A DNA stretch of 64,000 nt from the NCBI GenBank assembly GCA_003507655.1, contig DNUZ01000024.1, positions 1 through 64,000 on the forward strand, in the 5' to 3' direction. Every line of letters begins with the position of its first letter. Position 1 is the stretch's first letter. This document shows positions 1 to 8,362 of the stretch, one piece after another. A model generated the notes under the pieces. That model did not search any database and was not told the origin of the DNA. It saw only the letters and a list, made by a program, of their open reading frames with translations. A program made the translations under genes and the position numbers. The stretch is from Lachnospiraceae bacterium (GTDB lineage Bacteria > Bacillota > Clostridia > Lachnospirales > Lachnospiraceae).

Positions 1-70
1 TAGAGGAATAATTATATAAATTCCAGTTTGATGAATTGATGATATACAAAAAATAATATCAGAACAAATA

Positions 71-113
71 ACAGGCAGGTGGTCATATAATAAGACTGCC
101 TGCTGTTTTTTTG
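71..113 (+). terminator. Intrinsic terminator of a gene upstream of the window
   Basis: CAGGCAG and CTGCCTG form a short stem followed by CTG and a run of seven T. No gene lies before it inside the window, so it presumably ends a transcript entering from the left. The first 70 bases hold nothing else I can support. Confidence 0.6.
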
Positions 114-143
114 TGTTTATATAATATGATAATGCTAAAATAA

Positions 144-260
144 CCTAAAAGATATTTTGGTAAAAATTGACCAAAACATCTTGCGGATGATTGAATAATA
201 TAATATTGTTGGGTATAATAAAAGATATTTAGAAATATAATAACCAAAATATCTTTTAGG
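144..260 (+). promoter_or_regulatory. 17-bp inverted repeat and RBS hairpin upstream of the broken ATPase gene
   Basis: CCTAAAAGATATTTTGG (144-160) is the exact reverse complement of CCAAAATATCTTTTAGG (244-260). The second copy runs into the AGGAGAG ribosome site of the ATPase gene. A nearer AAAGATATTT at 221-230 can also pair with AAATATCTTT at 247-256, which would place the ribosome site beside a stem, and a partial third copy (CCAAAACATCTT) lies at 171-182. This could be an operator or a translational control structure; no regulator is identified. Confidence 0.45.
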
Positions 261-272
261 AGAGAAGGCATT

Positions 273-1532
273 ATGGTAAAAGAGATTAAAAGAGATTACT
301 ATTTGGAACAACTTATAAAGCGTGAAGGAAATGGTCTGATTAAAATTGTAACAGGAATAAGAAGATGTGGCAAATCATATTTATTGCGAACTCTATTTAA
401 AAATCATCTGCTTGAAAATGGAGTGGATGATAAACACATTATTGAAATGGCATTTGATTTATTTGACAATATAGAATATCGAGATCCGAAAATCTTTTAC
501 CCTTGGGCAAAGGAACAAATTCAAGATGATGAAAAATATTACTTTCTTTTAGATGAAGTATAGCTGCTGGATGAATTTGTGAGTGTGCTTAATGGTTTAG
601 CGGATAAGAAGAATTGCGATGTGTTTGTAACGGGGAGCAATGCGAAGTTTTTATCCAGAGATATCGCAACTGAATTTGGAGGCAGAGGGGATGAGGTTCA
701 TATGTACCCTTTGAGCTTTTCGGAATTTATGAGTTGCTATGGTGGAAACAAATATGATGGATGGAACGAATATATTACTTATGGTGGTATTCCCTTGGTG
801 GTATTAGCTGAAACGGATGAGCAAAAAATGATACTCCTGGATAATCTGTTTCAGGAAACATATATTAGCGATATTGTGAAACGAAACAAAATCAGAAATG
901 TTGGAGAAATGGAATCGTTGCTTGATGTTTTGGCATCCGCAATTGGTGCTTTGACGAATCCTAACAAACTTCAGAAAACATTTAAAAGTGTAAATAATTC
1001 AAAGATTACCGCAACTACTATTACGAAATATATTGAATATTTGGAGGATGCTTTTTTAATTGAAGAGGCGAATCGATATGATATTAAAGGAAAATCTTAT
1101 ATCGGTACGCCATTGAAGTACTATTTTATGGACATGGGACTAAGAAATTCAAGAATTCATTATAGACAAATGGAAGCGACACATTCTATGGAGAATGTAA
1201 TTTACAATGAATTAAGAATGAGAGGCTTTCATGTGGATGTTGGTAATCTGACTGTTGTTGAGAAAGGGAAGGATGCGAAACCGGTAAAAAAGCAACTGGA
1301 AGTCGATTTTATCTGTAATAAGGGTTCTAAAAAATATTATATCCAGTCAGCATATATGCTGGAGACGGAAGCAAAAATGGCACAGGAAATTCGCCCTTTT
1401 TTGAAAATAAATGATTCATTTAAGAAGATTGTAATTACGTTTAATACACCAAAACCTTTTTATAATGATCAGGGTATTTTAATCATGAATGTATATGATT
1501 TTTTATTGAACGTAGAGTCATTGAAATTATAA
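273..1532 (+). pseudogene. AAA ATPase with DUF4143 C-terminal domain, interrupted by an in-frame amber codon
   Basis: The frame reads as one 419-codon protein broken by TAG at 561-563. The N-terminal part has a Walker A motif GIRRCGKS (residues 28-35) and a Walker B motif FLLDEV ending just before the stop. The downstream part resumes with LLDEF and carries the arginine/GSNAKFLS region and the nuclease-like DUF4143 half. In this family the residue after DEV is usually Gln, so a single CAG-to-TAG change explains the break. Proteins of this family are common orphan ATPases of unknown role in gut anaerobes. The start at 273 follows AGGAGAG. Read-through or restart at GTG/ATG codons near 579 cannot be excluded, but the ATPase core would be split. 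Confidence 0.85.
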
Positions 1533-1626
1533 AAAGCAACTAGTAAATTGAAATTTTATCTTTGTAAAGAATATGACAACTTTTGGTTTGTAAGGAAGGT
1601 AAAATCAAGTACTTGTATCAATATGT

Positions 1627-1893
1627 ATGAAATCAAAAGATCCGTATAACTTTGCTTTTGTAGGATGAGAATATCCATTGCCGATTGAAGGTACAGAAAA
1701 ATATATTGATTTGTTGTTTTATCATTTGAATTTGCATTGTTATGTGGTCGTTGAAGTAAAAGTAAAAGAGTTTAAATCAAGAGACATTGGGCAGATCGGA
1801 ACATATATAAATATTGTAGATGATATTGTAAGAACAGACGCAGACGGAAAGACGATAGGATTAATTATTTGTAAAGAGAAAAATAATGAGTGA
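1627..1893 (+). pseudogene. Remnant of YhcG/DUF1016 PDDEXK nuclease, C-terminal part
   Basis: Only about the last 85 residues of a YhcG-like nuclease remain. KDPYNFAFVG is followed by an in-frame TGA (1666-1668), then EYPLPIEG, YIDLLFYHLNLHCYVVVEVK and the closing TIGLIICKEK motif. The D of IDLLFYH and the E-x-K of VEVK match the PDDEXK active site. The N-terminal DUF1016 domain and any ribosome site are missing. Full-length relatives are about 330-380 residues. It lies next to another broken accessory gene, so the whole 0.25-1.9 kb patch appears to be decaying. Confidence 0.75.
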
Positions 1894-2051
1894 AAGAGAA
1901 TTTCATTAGAAATAACATATGTCTACGGTAGGGGTGGTTGAACTAAACTATTTTTGATTCCCAAATGGTGATGTGGATGAAAATCGACAAAATGTGGTAT
2001 ACTAAACCAGTAATGAACATTCGGAACAAGAACAGACCAGGAGGAACCATC

Positions 2052-2483
2052 ATGCTGCAGGAAGAAATGTCAGCCATCGTTGACCGGAATCCATTTGCAA
2101 AACATATAGGAATGAAACTGACGGAAGTCCGTTTAGGTTACGCAAAAGGAACGGTGCCGATGAAAAAAGAACACCAGAATGTCTACGGAGGAATGCATGG
2201 AGGATGCGTCTTTTCCATGGCAGATACGATTGCAGGAATCGCGGCGGCAACCTATGGACACATGGTGACAACGATCGATACGAACTTTAACTATTTAGAA
2301 GCGATCCGCGATACAACAGAAGTAGTCTGTGAAGCGAAAGTCGTGCGTCATGGAGGAAGGATTACCGTACTGACCGTAGAAGTCTTTGATGACAAAGGAA
2401 CATTAGTGTGCAATGGCGGTTTCACATACTACAACATCGTCAATCAAAGCAGTACGATGTACGGTTTTGAGAAGCTGAGTTAA
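2052..2483 (+). CDS. PaaI-family hotdog-fold acyl-CoA thioesterase
   Basis: This 143-residue protein has the single hotdog-fold layout of PaaI/YbgC-like thioesterases, which hydrolyse acyl-CoA esters. The family signature is visible at residues 43-58: Asn43, the GGMHGG turn at 46-51 and the catalytic-type Asp58 in FSMAD. The ATG at 2052 is chosen because AGGAGG lies seven bases upstream; an upstream in-frame extension to 1965 has no ribosome site. It stands alone, with the converging MATE gene downstream. The substrate cannot be read from sequence. A TATACT box lies near 1997 but I see no convincing -35 partner. Confidence 0.85.
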   Translation: MLQEEMSAIVDRNPFAKHIGMKLTEVRLGYAKGTVPMKKEHQNVYGGMHGGCVFSMADTIAGIAAATYGHMVTTIDTNFNYLEAIRDTTEVVCEAKVVRHGGRITVLTVEVFDDKGTLVCNGGFTYYNIVNQSSTMYGFEKLS

Positions 2484-2535
2484 AGGGCGTCAGATGCCGA
2501 CCATCCGCAGAAGCCCTGCGAGTAATCTTATCAGT

Positions 2536-3915
2536 TTACTTCAATGCAAGCTCCTGCTCGCGCATCAGCTTCATTTCTTTACGGATCAGGATTACCGTGG
2601 TCAAAAATGCTGCGGTATCTGCAATCGGTGCCGAGAACAGGATGCCGTCCATTCCGAAAAATAGCGGAAGGATCAAAAGGAGCGGAATTAAGAAAAATAC
2701 CTGTCTGGTTAAAGAGAGCAGCATACCTTTGAGCGGTTTTCCGATCGCAGCAAAAAAGTTCGAGGAAAGAAGCTGTACACCATTCACAATTACCATAAAT
2801 AAGAAAATTCTCATAAAACGGACGGCAAAGGTAAAGTAGAGTTCGTCACCGGTTCCAAACAGTGCAATGATCTGTTTTGGGAAAAACTGAAACAGTAGAA
2901 AACCAATTGCAGATACGACCAGATTGCAGGAAATGGCAAGCCGGTAGATACCGCGGACACGGTCATACTGTTTTGCACCGTAGTTAAAACCAATGATAGG
3001 CTGTGAACCCTGTGAAAGACCGATGATTACCGATAACAGGATACCGTTCGTTTTCATTACGATTCCGCTCGCTGCAAGCGGGATTTCACTTCCGTATATC
3101 GTTTTTGCTCCATAATAAGTCATAGAATTGTTCATAACGATCTGAACAAACGTGATCGCCACCTGATTCAGACAGTTGCTCATGCCAAGGGATGCAATAT
3201 TGAGACAAACCTGTGGCTTCAGGATAAAATGCTGTTTTTTTAAACGGATGTGTGTGAATTTTTTCACATAGTACAGTGCCATAAGAAAAGAGAAAAACTG
3301 ACCGATGACGGTAGCAAAGGCAGCACCCCGGACACCCATATGGAATTTAAAAATAAACAGCGGGTCTAAAATCGTATTGATGATGGCACCAATTAACATA
3401 CACATCATCGAATAATTCGGGCTGCCGTCTGCTCTGGCGAGATTGCTCATGCCGTTCGTAATAATTAAAAGAGGCATACCGACCGCCGTGATCCTCGTGT
3501 ATTCAATGGCATAAGGCAGAACGTCTTGCGTTGCACCAAAGGCATTTAAGAGCGGCACTAAAAAAATCTCAATACACAGGGTATAGAGAATGCCAAATAA
3601 TACCATCATAGCAAGGGCATTGCCGACTGCCTGTGCTGCACGGTCTGCATCCCCTTCACCAAGTGAAAGAGAGAAGCGGGAGGCACTTCCGATACTGATC
3701 AAAAGTGTGATCGCAAGACAGATCGTAGTCAGAGGAAACGCAACATTTGTTGCAGCATTTCCTAAATAACCGACACCCTGTCCGATAAAAATCTGGTCGA
3801 CAATATTGTAAAGGGAGCTGACCACCATCGCGATAATGCTCGGAATAGCAAAACGCTTTAAGAGTACGGACAGTTTTTCATAACCCAAAGGATTGTTTTC
3901 ATTTGTATCATTCAT
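2536..3915 (-). CDS. MATE family multidrug/metabolite efflux transporter
   Basis: A 459-residue, strongly hydrophobic protein of the usual MATE length with about twelve membrane spans. It has the family's opening region (FAIPSIIAMVVSSLYNIVDQ), the repeated half at about residue 240, and GSQPIIGFNYGA near residue 310. MATE pumps export cationic compounds or metabolites using Na+ or H+ gradients. It starts eight bases after the stop of the LysR gene on the same strand, so the two are probably one transcript and the LysR protein may control the pump in response to its substrate. The second MATE gene of the window (48.9 kb) is only distantly similar. Confidence 0.92.
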   Translation of the reverse strand: MNDTNENNPLGYEKLSVLLKRFAIPSIIAMVVSSLYNIVDQIFIGQGVGYLGNAATNVAFPLTTICLAITLLISIGSASRFSLSLGEGDADRAAQAVGNALAMMVLFGILYTLCIEIFLVPLLNAFGATQDVLPYAIEYTRITAVGMPLLIITNGMSNLARADGSPNYSMMCMLIGAIINTILDPLFIFKFHMGVRGAAFATVIGQFFSFLMALYYVKKFTHIRLKKQHFILKPQVCLNIASLGMSNCLNQVAITFVQIVMNNSMTYYGAKTIYGSEIPLAASGIVMKTNGILLSVIIGLSQGSQPIIGFNYGAKQYDRVRGIYRLAISCNLVVSAIGFLLFQFFPKQIIALFGTGDELYFTFAVRFMRIFLFMVIVNGVQLLSSNFFAAIGKPLKGMLLSLTRQVFFLIPLLLILPLFFGMDGILFSAPIADTAAFLTTVILIRKEMKLMREQELALK

Positions 3916-3922
3916 TTGTATT

Positions 3923-4843
3923 TCACCTCATAGATTCTTTATATTTGGACGGATTGGATTTCGTCTGATGCTCCACATATTTCCAGAACTTTTCCGTGGC
4001 AGTAGCCATAAGCTGTAAGTGTTTTTTCACAAGATAGGTGCCGGATTCGTGAACCGGATCAATGATCTTTCGATAGGTCAATGTCTCGCGGTTGATCAGA
4101 TTTTTTGCACTTTCGGGGCAGATAATGACACCGAGATTGTGTTCCGCAAATCCCATCACGGAAGTAATGGAATTGTATAGGCAGAAAATGTTTCGTTCGG
4201 AAGCAATTTCATTGAACCAGCTATTGATCTCATTCTGAATCGGCTGGCGGATCGGAATGATCAGGGAAGCATCCTGCAATTCCGACACACGGACACCTTC
4301 CGGGCGTTTTGCTAAAAAATGCTCCTTATTACAGATAATGACCCAGGGCTCGTGATTTAAAAAAATACGGTCGTACTGTTCCATGTTAAACGGTTCGCGT
4401 ACGACGGCGACATCCACCAGATTTTTTTCCAGACGCTCCTGGATCTCATCACTGTTTCCGGTCCAGATCTGGAAGCGGATATGTGGGGCAACCTCGTGGA
4501 AGCCTTCAATCAGGTGCGGTAAAATACTGCCGCCACAGCTTTCGGTTGCTCCGATAGAAATGGTGCCATAGTCATTGTTCCCCATTTTTTCAAGCTGATG
4601 TTCGGTTTTTTCGATTAAAAGGAGGATCTCTTCTGCCTGCTGTTTGAGAAAATACCCCTCTTCGGTCAATTGGAGCTGCCGGCTGTTGCGGATAAACAGT
4701 GTCACACCCAGTTCTTCTTCTAATAATTTGATCTGACGGCTTAATGGAGGCTGTGCCATACACAGCTTATTGGCCGCTTTGGTAAAGTTCCGTTCCTGTG
4801 CGGTAACGAGAAAATATCGTAGTGTTCTGATATCCATATCCAA
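3923..4843 (-). CDS. LysR-family transcriptional regulator
   Basis: The 306-residue protein has the normal LysR length and order. An N-terminal winged helix (residues about 4-62) contains RNFTKAANKLCMAQPPLSRQ, and the rest is a periplasmic-binding-type effector domain. It is co-directional with, and directly upstream of, the MATE gene. LysR regulators usually control a divergent gene; here the divergent neighbour is the YoaK-like gene at 4956, and the 112-bp gap between them holds a TACAAT box at 4911-4916 for the rightward gene. Its targets could therefore be the pump, the YoaK-like gene or both. The effector is unknown. Confidence 0.92.
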   Translation of the reverse strand: MDMDIRTLRYFLVTAQERNFTKAANKLCMAQPPLSRQIKLLEEELGVTLFIRNSRQLQLTEEGYFLKQQAEEILLLIEKTEHQLEKMGNNDYGTISIGATESCGGSILPHLIEGFHEVAPHIRFQIWTGNSDEIQERLEKNLVDVAVVREPFNMEQYDRIFLNHEPWVIICNKEHFLAKRPEGVRVSELQDASLIIPIRQPIQNEINSWFNEIASERNIFCLYNSITSVMGFAEHNLGVIICPESAKNLINRETLTYRKIIDPVHESGTYLVKKHLQLMATATEKFWKYVEHQTKSNPSKYKESMR

Positions 4844-4955
4844 TCTCCTATACTTTTTAGGTATCGTTTCCTATATATTATATGTATTTTTATATAGATG
4901 TCAAATATGGTACAATAGACGAAAATGAGTTTTGCCAAAGAATGGAGATGTTAAT

Positions 4956-5699
4956 TTGAACTTAAGAAAAAACCATGAAATGTTATTGCATTTTGTCATG
5001 GCATTCATTGGTGGATATTTTGGATTATATGCGATAGTAGCCCGTAATGATCTGTTTGGTTCGGCACAGACGAGTAACCTGATCTATTTAGTGCAGGATA
5101 TCCTCGGTGGCAGACCAGTGGATTTTGTGATCCGTATCGGAGCGTTGGTGCTCTATTCCACGGCAGTAGCTTTGTCGGTCTGGCTTCCGAAGCATACGGC
5201 AGTAAACAATAAGATACTCAGCATACTGATCGATGGCGGAGCAGCCATCTTACTGGGATTTCTTCCAAAAGATATGAATCCGGTACTGGGTCTGTATCCG
5301 ATATTTTTTGCAATGGCGTTCCAGTGGTGCAGTTTCAAGGGAATCGGAAATTATAACAGTGCAACCGTATTTTCAACAAATAACCTCAGACAGTTTGTAT
5401 CGGCGGTGACTTTATTTGCCGATGAAAAAAAGCAGGAGTACCTGCAAAAATTAAAATTTTATGGAGGAACACTTCTCTCCTTCCATGTAGGAGTTGGAGC
5501 AGCCTGTGTCGCATGGCAGTTCTTCGATGTAACAAGCATCTGGCTTTGTTTTCTCGCATTGCCGGCAGCGTTCGGACTTGCCGTATACGAGCATAGCCTT
5601 ACGATCGAGCCGAAGATCACGGAACTTGCAATGGAAGTTGTTGAGTCGGAAGCAATAAAAAATGCAATTAACAAAAATGCAGTTCAGCAAATAGGTTAA
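4956..5699 (+). CDS. YoaK/DUF1275 family membrane protein
   Basis: A 247-residue membrane protein with about six hydrophobic segments and the DUF1275 look: an opening GGYFGLYAIVARNDLFGSAQTSN region, where the family has a conserved Q/T-rich turn, and YNSATVFSTNNLRQ in the second half. Function is unknown for the family. I choose the TTG at 4956 because GGAG lies seven bases upstream; a further TTG at 4932 has no ribosome site. It diverges from the LysR gene, which may regulate it. The last codons form the left arm of its own terminator. Confidence 0.8.
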   Translation: MNLRKNHEMLLHFVMAFIGGYFGLYAIVARNDLFGSAQTSNLIYLVQDILGGRPVDFVIRIGALVLYSTAVALSVWLPKHTAVNNKILSILIDGGAAILLGFLPKDMNPVLGLYPIFFAMAFQWCSFKGIGNYNSATVFSTNNLRQFVSAVTLFADEKKQEYLQKLKFYGGTLLSFHVGVGAACVAWQFFDVTSIWLCFLALPAAFGLAVYEHSLTIEPKITELAMEVVESEAIKNAINKNAVQQIG

Positions 5700-5719
5700 C
5701 TCGCTGGACTGCATTTTTT
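5678..5719 (+). terminator. Terminator overlapping the 3' end of the YoaK-like gene
   Basis: ATGCAGTTCAGC (5678-5689, inside the last codons) pairs with GCTGGACTGCAT (5703-5714), with one G-U pair, and is followed by six T. It is a good rho-independent terminator. Confidence 0.85.
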
Positions 5720-5749
5720 GCTTTATAGGAATTTCCTATAAAGCAAAAA
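5715..5749. terminator. 17-bp perfect palindrome flanked by T and A runs
   Basis: TTTTTGCTTTATAGGAA (5715-5731) and TTCCTATAAAGCAAAAA (5733-5749) are perfect inverted repeats separated by one T. It starts in the T run of the YoaK terminator. It could act on either strand, although the stem is AT-rich. The string TTTTTTGCTNTATAGGA recurs after the terminator at 41003. Confidence 0.5.
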
Positions 5750-5752
5750 CAC

Positions 5753-5981
5753 TTCGGGTGTCAAAACTATATTTTTAATAAAATTTTGTAGCCTGCACCA
5801 ATGAAATATGAAAGGTTTCTTTTTGTGCAATGGAAATGAAACTCAGGAAATCGTGAAGCCCATTGGCGCACACGATTTCTGCTTTCGGAGGTTCATTGGA
5901 ATGGTTTGCACAAGGAAACCTGGAATATTTTATTGGTGCAGGCTATGCAGAATCTATGAAAACATAGTTTTAACACCCGAA
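5753..5981 (-). repeat. Long-hairpin intergenic repeat, copy 1 (full length)
   Basis: About 229 bp folding into one imperfect hairpin. The outer ends are TTCGGGTGTCAAAACTAT (5753-5770) and ATAGTTTTAACACCCGAA (5964-5981). Inner arms GCCTGCACCAATGAAATAT and ATATTTTATTGGTGCAGGC pair next, then the conserved core (GTTTC..TTTGTGCA, AATGAA, GAAATCGTG with their partners) up to a small loop near 5860. The core is in the opposite orientation to copies 2-5. It fills most of the 308-bp gap between the convergent YoaK and 3D genes. Confidence 0.85.
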
Positions 5982-6007
5982 TCATAAAGTATTTAATTTA
6001 GGGCTTT

Positions 6008-6664
6008 CTAATTCAGCACTTCCTCCTTCACAACCTCCTGTGAAATCAGGTTTTCCCCTTCATAAGTGTATTTAATGGTCTGTATAGCTTCGTAGTTTTC
6101 TAACCATACGGCATCGGCATAGCGAACACCGAAATTCATACATTCGCTGATCGTATTCATATAAATGTCAATGCGGTGGCCTTTGATCTTTCCTCCAATA
6201 TCTTCTGCCTTATAAGTGTGTCCGTTGATAATGACTTCACTTCCTAAAGGAATGATGTTTGGATCAACGGCAATTGTGTGTCCGGCACGGACAGGCGTTC
6301 CGGTTTTTGTGATTCCGTCTGCGTATTTTCCACAGCTTACCTCGCTTGCCTCATAGGCAGTCAGCAGTACATCGGGAATCCGGTGTTCCTTTGTTAAGGT
6401 TACCTGCTGTCTGGCATAGACCACGGTTTGCAGGGAACCATTCAGTTCTTCGTATTCAATATCATGTTTGCTTTGGTCAGGTTCACTGATATTAGAAGCA
6501 GTGACAATGTTTTTATCCTTCTTTTCTTTTTCGCAGGTCATGTGTACCGTTTCTGTCAGTTGTTCTGCATCGGGAAGTATTCTTCCCTGATAGGCACCAA
6601 GTGCAAGAACAGAAGCAAAAACAGTGGTTGCCACAGCCTGCCGAATTCGGTTCGGTTCTGTCAT
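6008..6664 (-). CDS. Secreted/membrane-anchored 3D-domain protein, probable cell-wall lytic enzyme
   Basis: The 218-residue protein has an N-terminal hydrophobic segment (about residues 8-28), a charged linker and a C-terminal 3D domain. The three defining aspartates are visible in VDPNIIPLGS, AEDIGG and RIDIYM. This double-psi beta-barrel fold is shared with MltA-type lytic transglycosylases and resuscitation/stationary-phase wall enzymes, so a role in peptidoglycan turnover is likely. ATG at 6664 is chosen because AAAGGAAT lies just upstream; an ATG 13 codons earlier lacks a ribosome site. Inverted copies of the hairpin repeat lie on both sides of the gene. Confidence 0.85.
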   Translation of the reverse strand: MTEPNRIRQAVATTVFASVLALGAYQGRILPDAEQLTETVHMTCEKEKKDKNIVTASNISEPDQSKHDIEYEELNGSLQTVVYARQQVTLTKEHRIPDVLLTAYEASEVSCGKYADGITKTGTPVRAGHTIAVDPNIIPLGSEVIINGHTYKAEDIGGKIKGHRIDIYMNTISECMNFGVRYADAVWLENYEAIQTIKYTYEGENLISQEVVKEEVLN

Positions 6665-6789
6665 AAGATTCCTTTCTTTATACCGGATCTGCTCCGGCTT
6701 CATTCATGGAACATTTTTCCTTACATCAGAAGTATGTGCCAAAACAATGCAAATTATAACTGATAGGTTTTGTTAGAATAGGTAAAAAC

Positions 6790-7030
6790 TTGTAGTTATG
6801 GTTATGAAATAAATAATTAAGCATAAAGAATTAAAAAAATGAAGTATTCCAAGTTCCCTTGTGCATACCATTCCAATGAACCTCTGAAAGCAGAAATCGT
6901 GTGCGCCAGTGGGCTTCACAATTTCTTGAGTTTCATTTCCATTGCACAAAAAGAAACTTTCCATACTTCATTTTTTTAATATTCTCGGATATCAGATATA
7001 GATTAGATGTAAATCAAATTATAACTACAA
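6790..7030 (+). repeat. Long-hairpin intergenic repeat, copy 2 (full length)
   Basis: The core (6841-6966) matches copies 3-5. Inner arms are AT-rich: AATTAAAAAAATGAAGTAT at 6829-6847 pairs with ATACTTCATTTTTTTAATATT at about 6963-6983. Far outer arms TTGTAGTTAT (6790-6799) and ATAACTACAA (7021-7030) also pair, although their sequence is unrelated to the outer arms of copies 1 and 4. Orientation is opposite to copy 1. It occupies the space behind the promoter side of the 3D gene. Confidence 0.8.
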
Positions 7031-7135
7031 TCTTTGTATCCGAATTAAGTTATTAAATGGGATACAGAATGATAGAGAAAATAAGTATAGATAAGAGATT
7101 AGTTAAATATCAATTCTGGATATGAAAATATAGAC

Positions 7136-7441
7136 TAGAGTACCAAAAGACGACTCACAACATAGTGGATGGAAACTTGCACAAAGCTGAGACTGCTTTT
7201 GTGACTTTGGGAGAAAATTAGTAAATCTTAGTCTGGCTGTTCCTATATAGTGTTTGGATGCCATGGACGGCAGCCAAAGTCTTAACACCCCATGGACGGG
7301 GTGTTTAAGACGTACACGTCACGCCATCACAACCTGACGCAGGCAGACTTAGATTTTCTTATTTTCGTACAACGGAACAAAATAGCCCCAGCTTTGTGCA
7401 ATCCGCCAATCAAAAAACTTGAAACAGACTTTGACACCCTA
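7136..7441. repeat. Second, larger imperfect-hairpin element (306 bp, single copy here)
   Basis: The two halves are imperfect reverse complements over about 150 bp each. Ends are TAGAGTACCAAAAG and CTTTGACACCCTA. TTGCACAAAGCTG (7177-7189) pairs exactly with CAGCTTTGTGCAA (7389-7401), and GAAAATTAG..AAATCTTAGTCTG on the left matches the complement of CAGACTTAGATTTTC on the right. The tip is GTCTTAACACCCC / GGGGTGTTTAAGAC (7279-7311) round an ATGGAC-type loop. The GTGTCAAA-type ends and TTGCACAAA motif resemble the six-copy family, but the rest differs. No protein is encoded convincingly. Confidence 0.65.
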
Positions 7442-7458
7442 ATTAGTTATAGAAGGCG

Positions 7459-8235
7459 CTATAAAAGCCGCTGCTGGATCAGCCAGAGTTTCATCATCGT
7501 TTTCTGTGGCAGGAGTTTGGCAATGGCATGGCAGGTTTTGACATAGGTGCTGTAGACCGACATATCTTTTCCGTGCTCTGCATCCGTGAGAGCTTTCTTT
7601 GCGACAACATCGGGAGTGACCATGTTTGTAAAGTTGGTGGCTGCTTTTTTTGCATCAATGATCCCTCTGTCATACAATCCGGTTTTCATCCAGCCGGGGC
7701 AGACTGCCGTAGCCGTGATACCTTTTTCCCGGAGTTCCACGTTTAGGGCACGGGTATAGTTTCTGACAAACGCCTTGGTAGAACTGTAGATATTCTGATA
7801 TGGCAGAGGCTGGAACGAAGCCTGTGAGGCAATGTTTAGGATATGGCTGCCCTTTTTCATATGTGGAATGCATACCAGTCCCATGGCAACGACACCGCTG
7901 ATATTCAGGTCGATCATATTGATCGATTCATCAATGGAAATATCATCATACGAACAGAATTTTGCAAATCCTGCATTGTTGATCAGATAGCGGATATTGC
8001 AGTTTTTAAGGCTCGGATTTTCACCAAAAGTCTTAATGTTTTCGAGAGAGGAGAGGTCCATCGGATAGACAACGATCTTTTCTCCGTATCGTTTTTGAAT
8101 CTTTTTTAATTTTTCTTCATTTCTGGAAATGATCCAGATCTCATCCAGTCCTTTTTTTGCAGATAACAGTTTTACAAATTCTTTGCCGAGTCCGCTGCTT
8201 GCTCCGGTTACGATCGCAATGTTCTTTTTCTTCAT
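7459..8235 (-). CDS. Short-chain dehydrogenase/reductase (SDR) family oxidoreductase
   Basis: A 258-residue classical-type SDR. The Rossmann motif VTGASSGLGKEF begins at residue 9, NNAG follows at about residue 87, and the catalytic Tyr/Lys lies in YSSTKAF with a preceding IASQAS serine. Members reduce or oxidise carbonyl/alcohol groups with NAD(P)H; the substrate cannot be predicted. The C-terminal 60 residues (MKTGLYDRG and a hydrophobic/basic tail) resemble SDRs acting on lipidic or steroid-like substrates, but this is weak. It is monocistronic, reading towards the 306-bp hairpin element, whose near end lies 18 bp past the stop codon and could serve as its terminator. Confidence 0.88.
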   Translation of the reverse strand: MKKKNIAIVTGASSGLGKEFVKLLSAKKGLDEIWIISRNEEKLKKIQKRYGEKIVVYPMDLSSLENIKTFGENPSLKNCNIRYLINNAGFAKFCSYDDISIDESINMIDLNISGVVAMGLVCIPHMKKGSHILNIASQASFQPLPYQNIYSSTKAFVRNYTRALNVELREKGITATAVCPGWMKTGLYDRGIIDAKKAATNFTNMVTPDVVAKKALTDAEHGKDMSVYSTYVKTCHAIAKLLPQKTMMKLWLIQQRLL

Positions 8236-8362
8236 TATTACCTCCAGCTAAAAATCAATTTTTTTCACGTCTGGTATATGTTATTATTTTACCATAGAAA
8301 AAAATTTCTAAAAATAGAAATGCAAAAATTGTGATATGATAAAAAGCAGAGGAGGGAGAGCG

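Noticed and set aside
6773..6964. Minus-strand ORF in hairpin copy 2, similar to ORFs in copies 4, 5 and 6 (48639-48833, 59173-59385, 59524-59712)
   Set aside because: The shared peptide (ESFFLCNGNETQE type) is just the translation of the conserved repeat core. It occurs on both strands, lacks ribosome sites and has variable ends set by the arms.
7099..7449. 8-bp ATTAGTTA at 7099 and 7442 as a target-site duplication of the 306-bp hairpin
   Set aside because: The left copy lies 30 bp outside the left end of the element, while the right copy abuts the right end; in AT-rich DNA an 8-bp match is easily found by chance.
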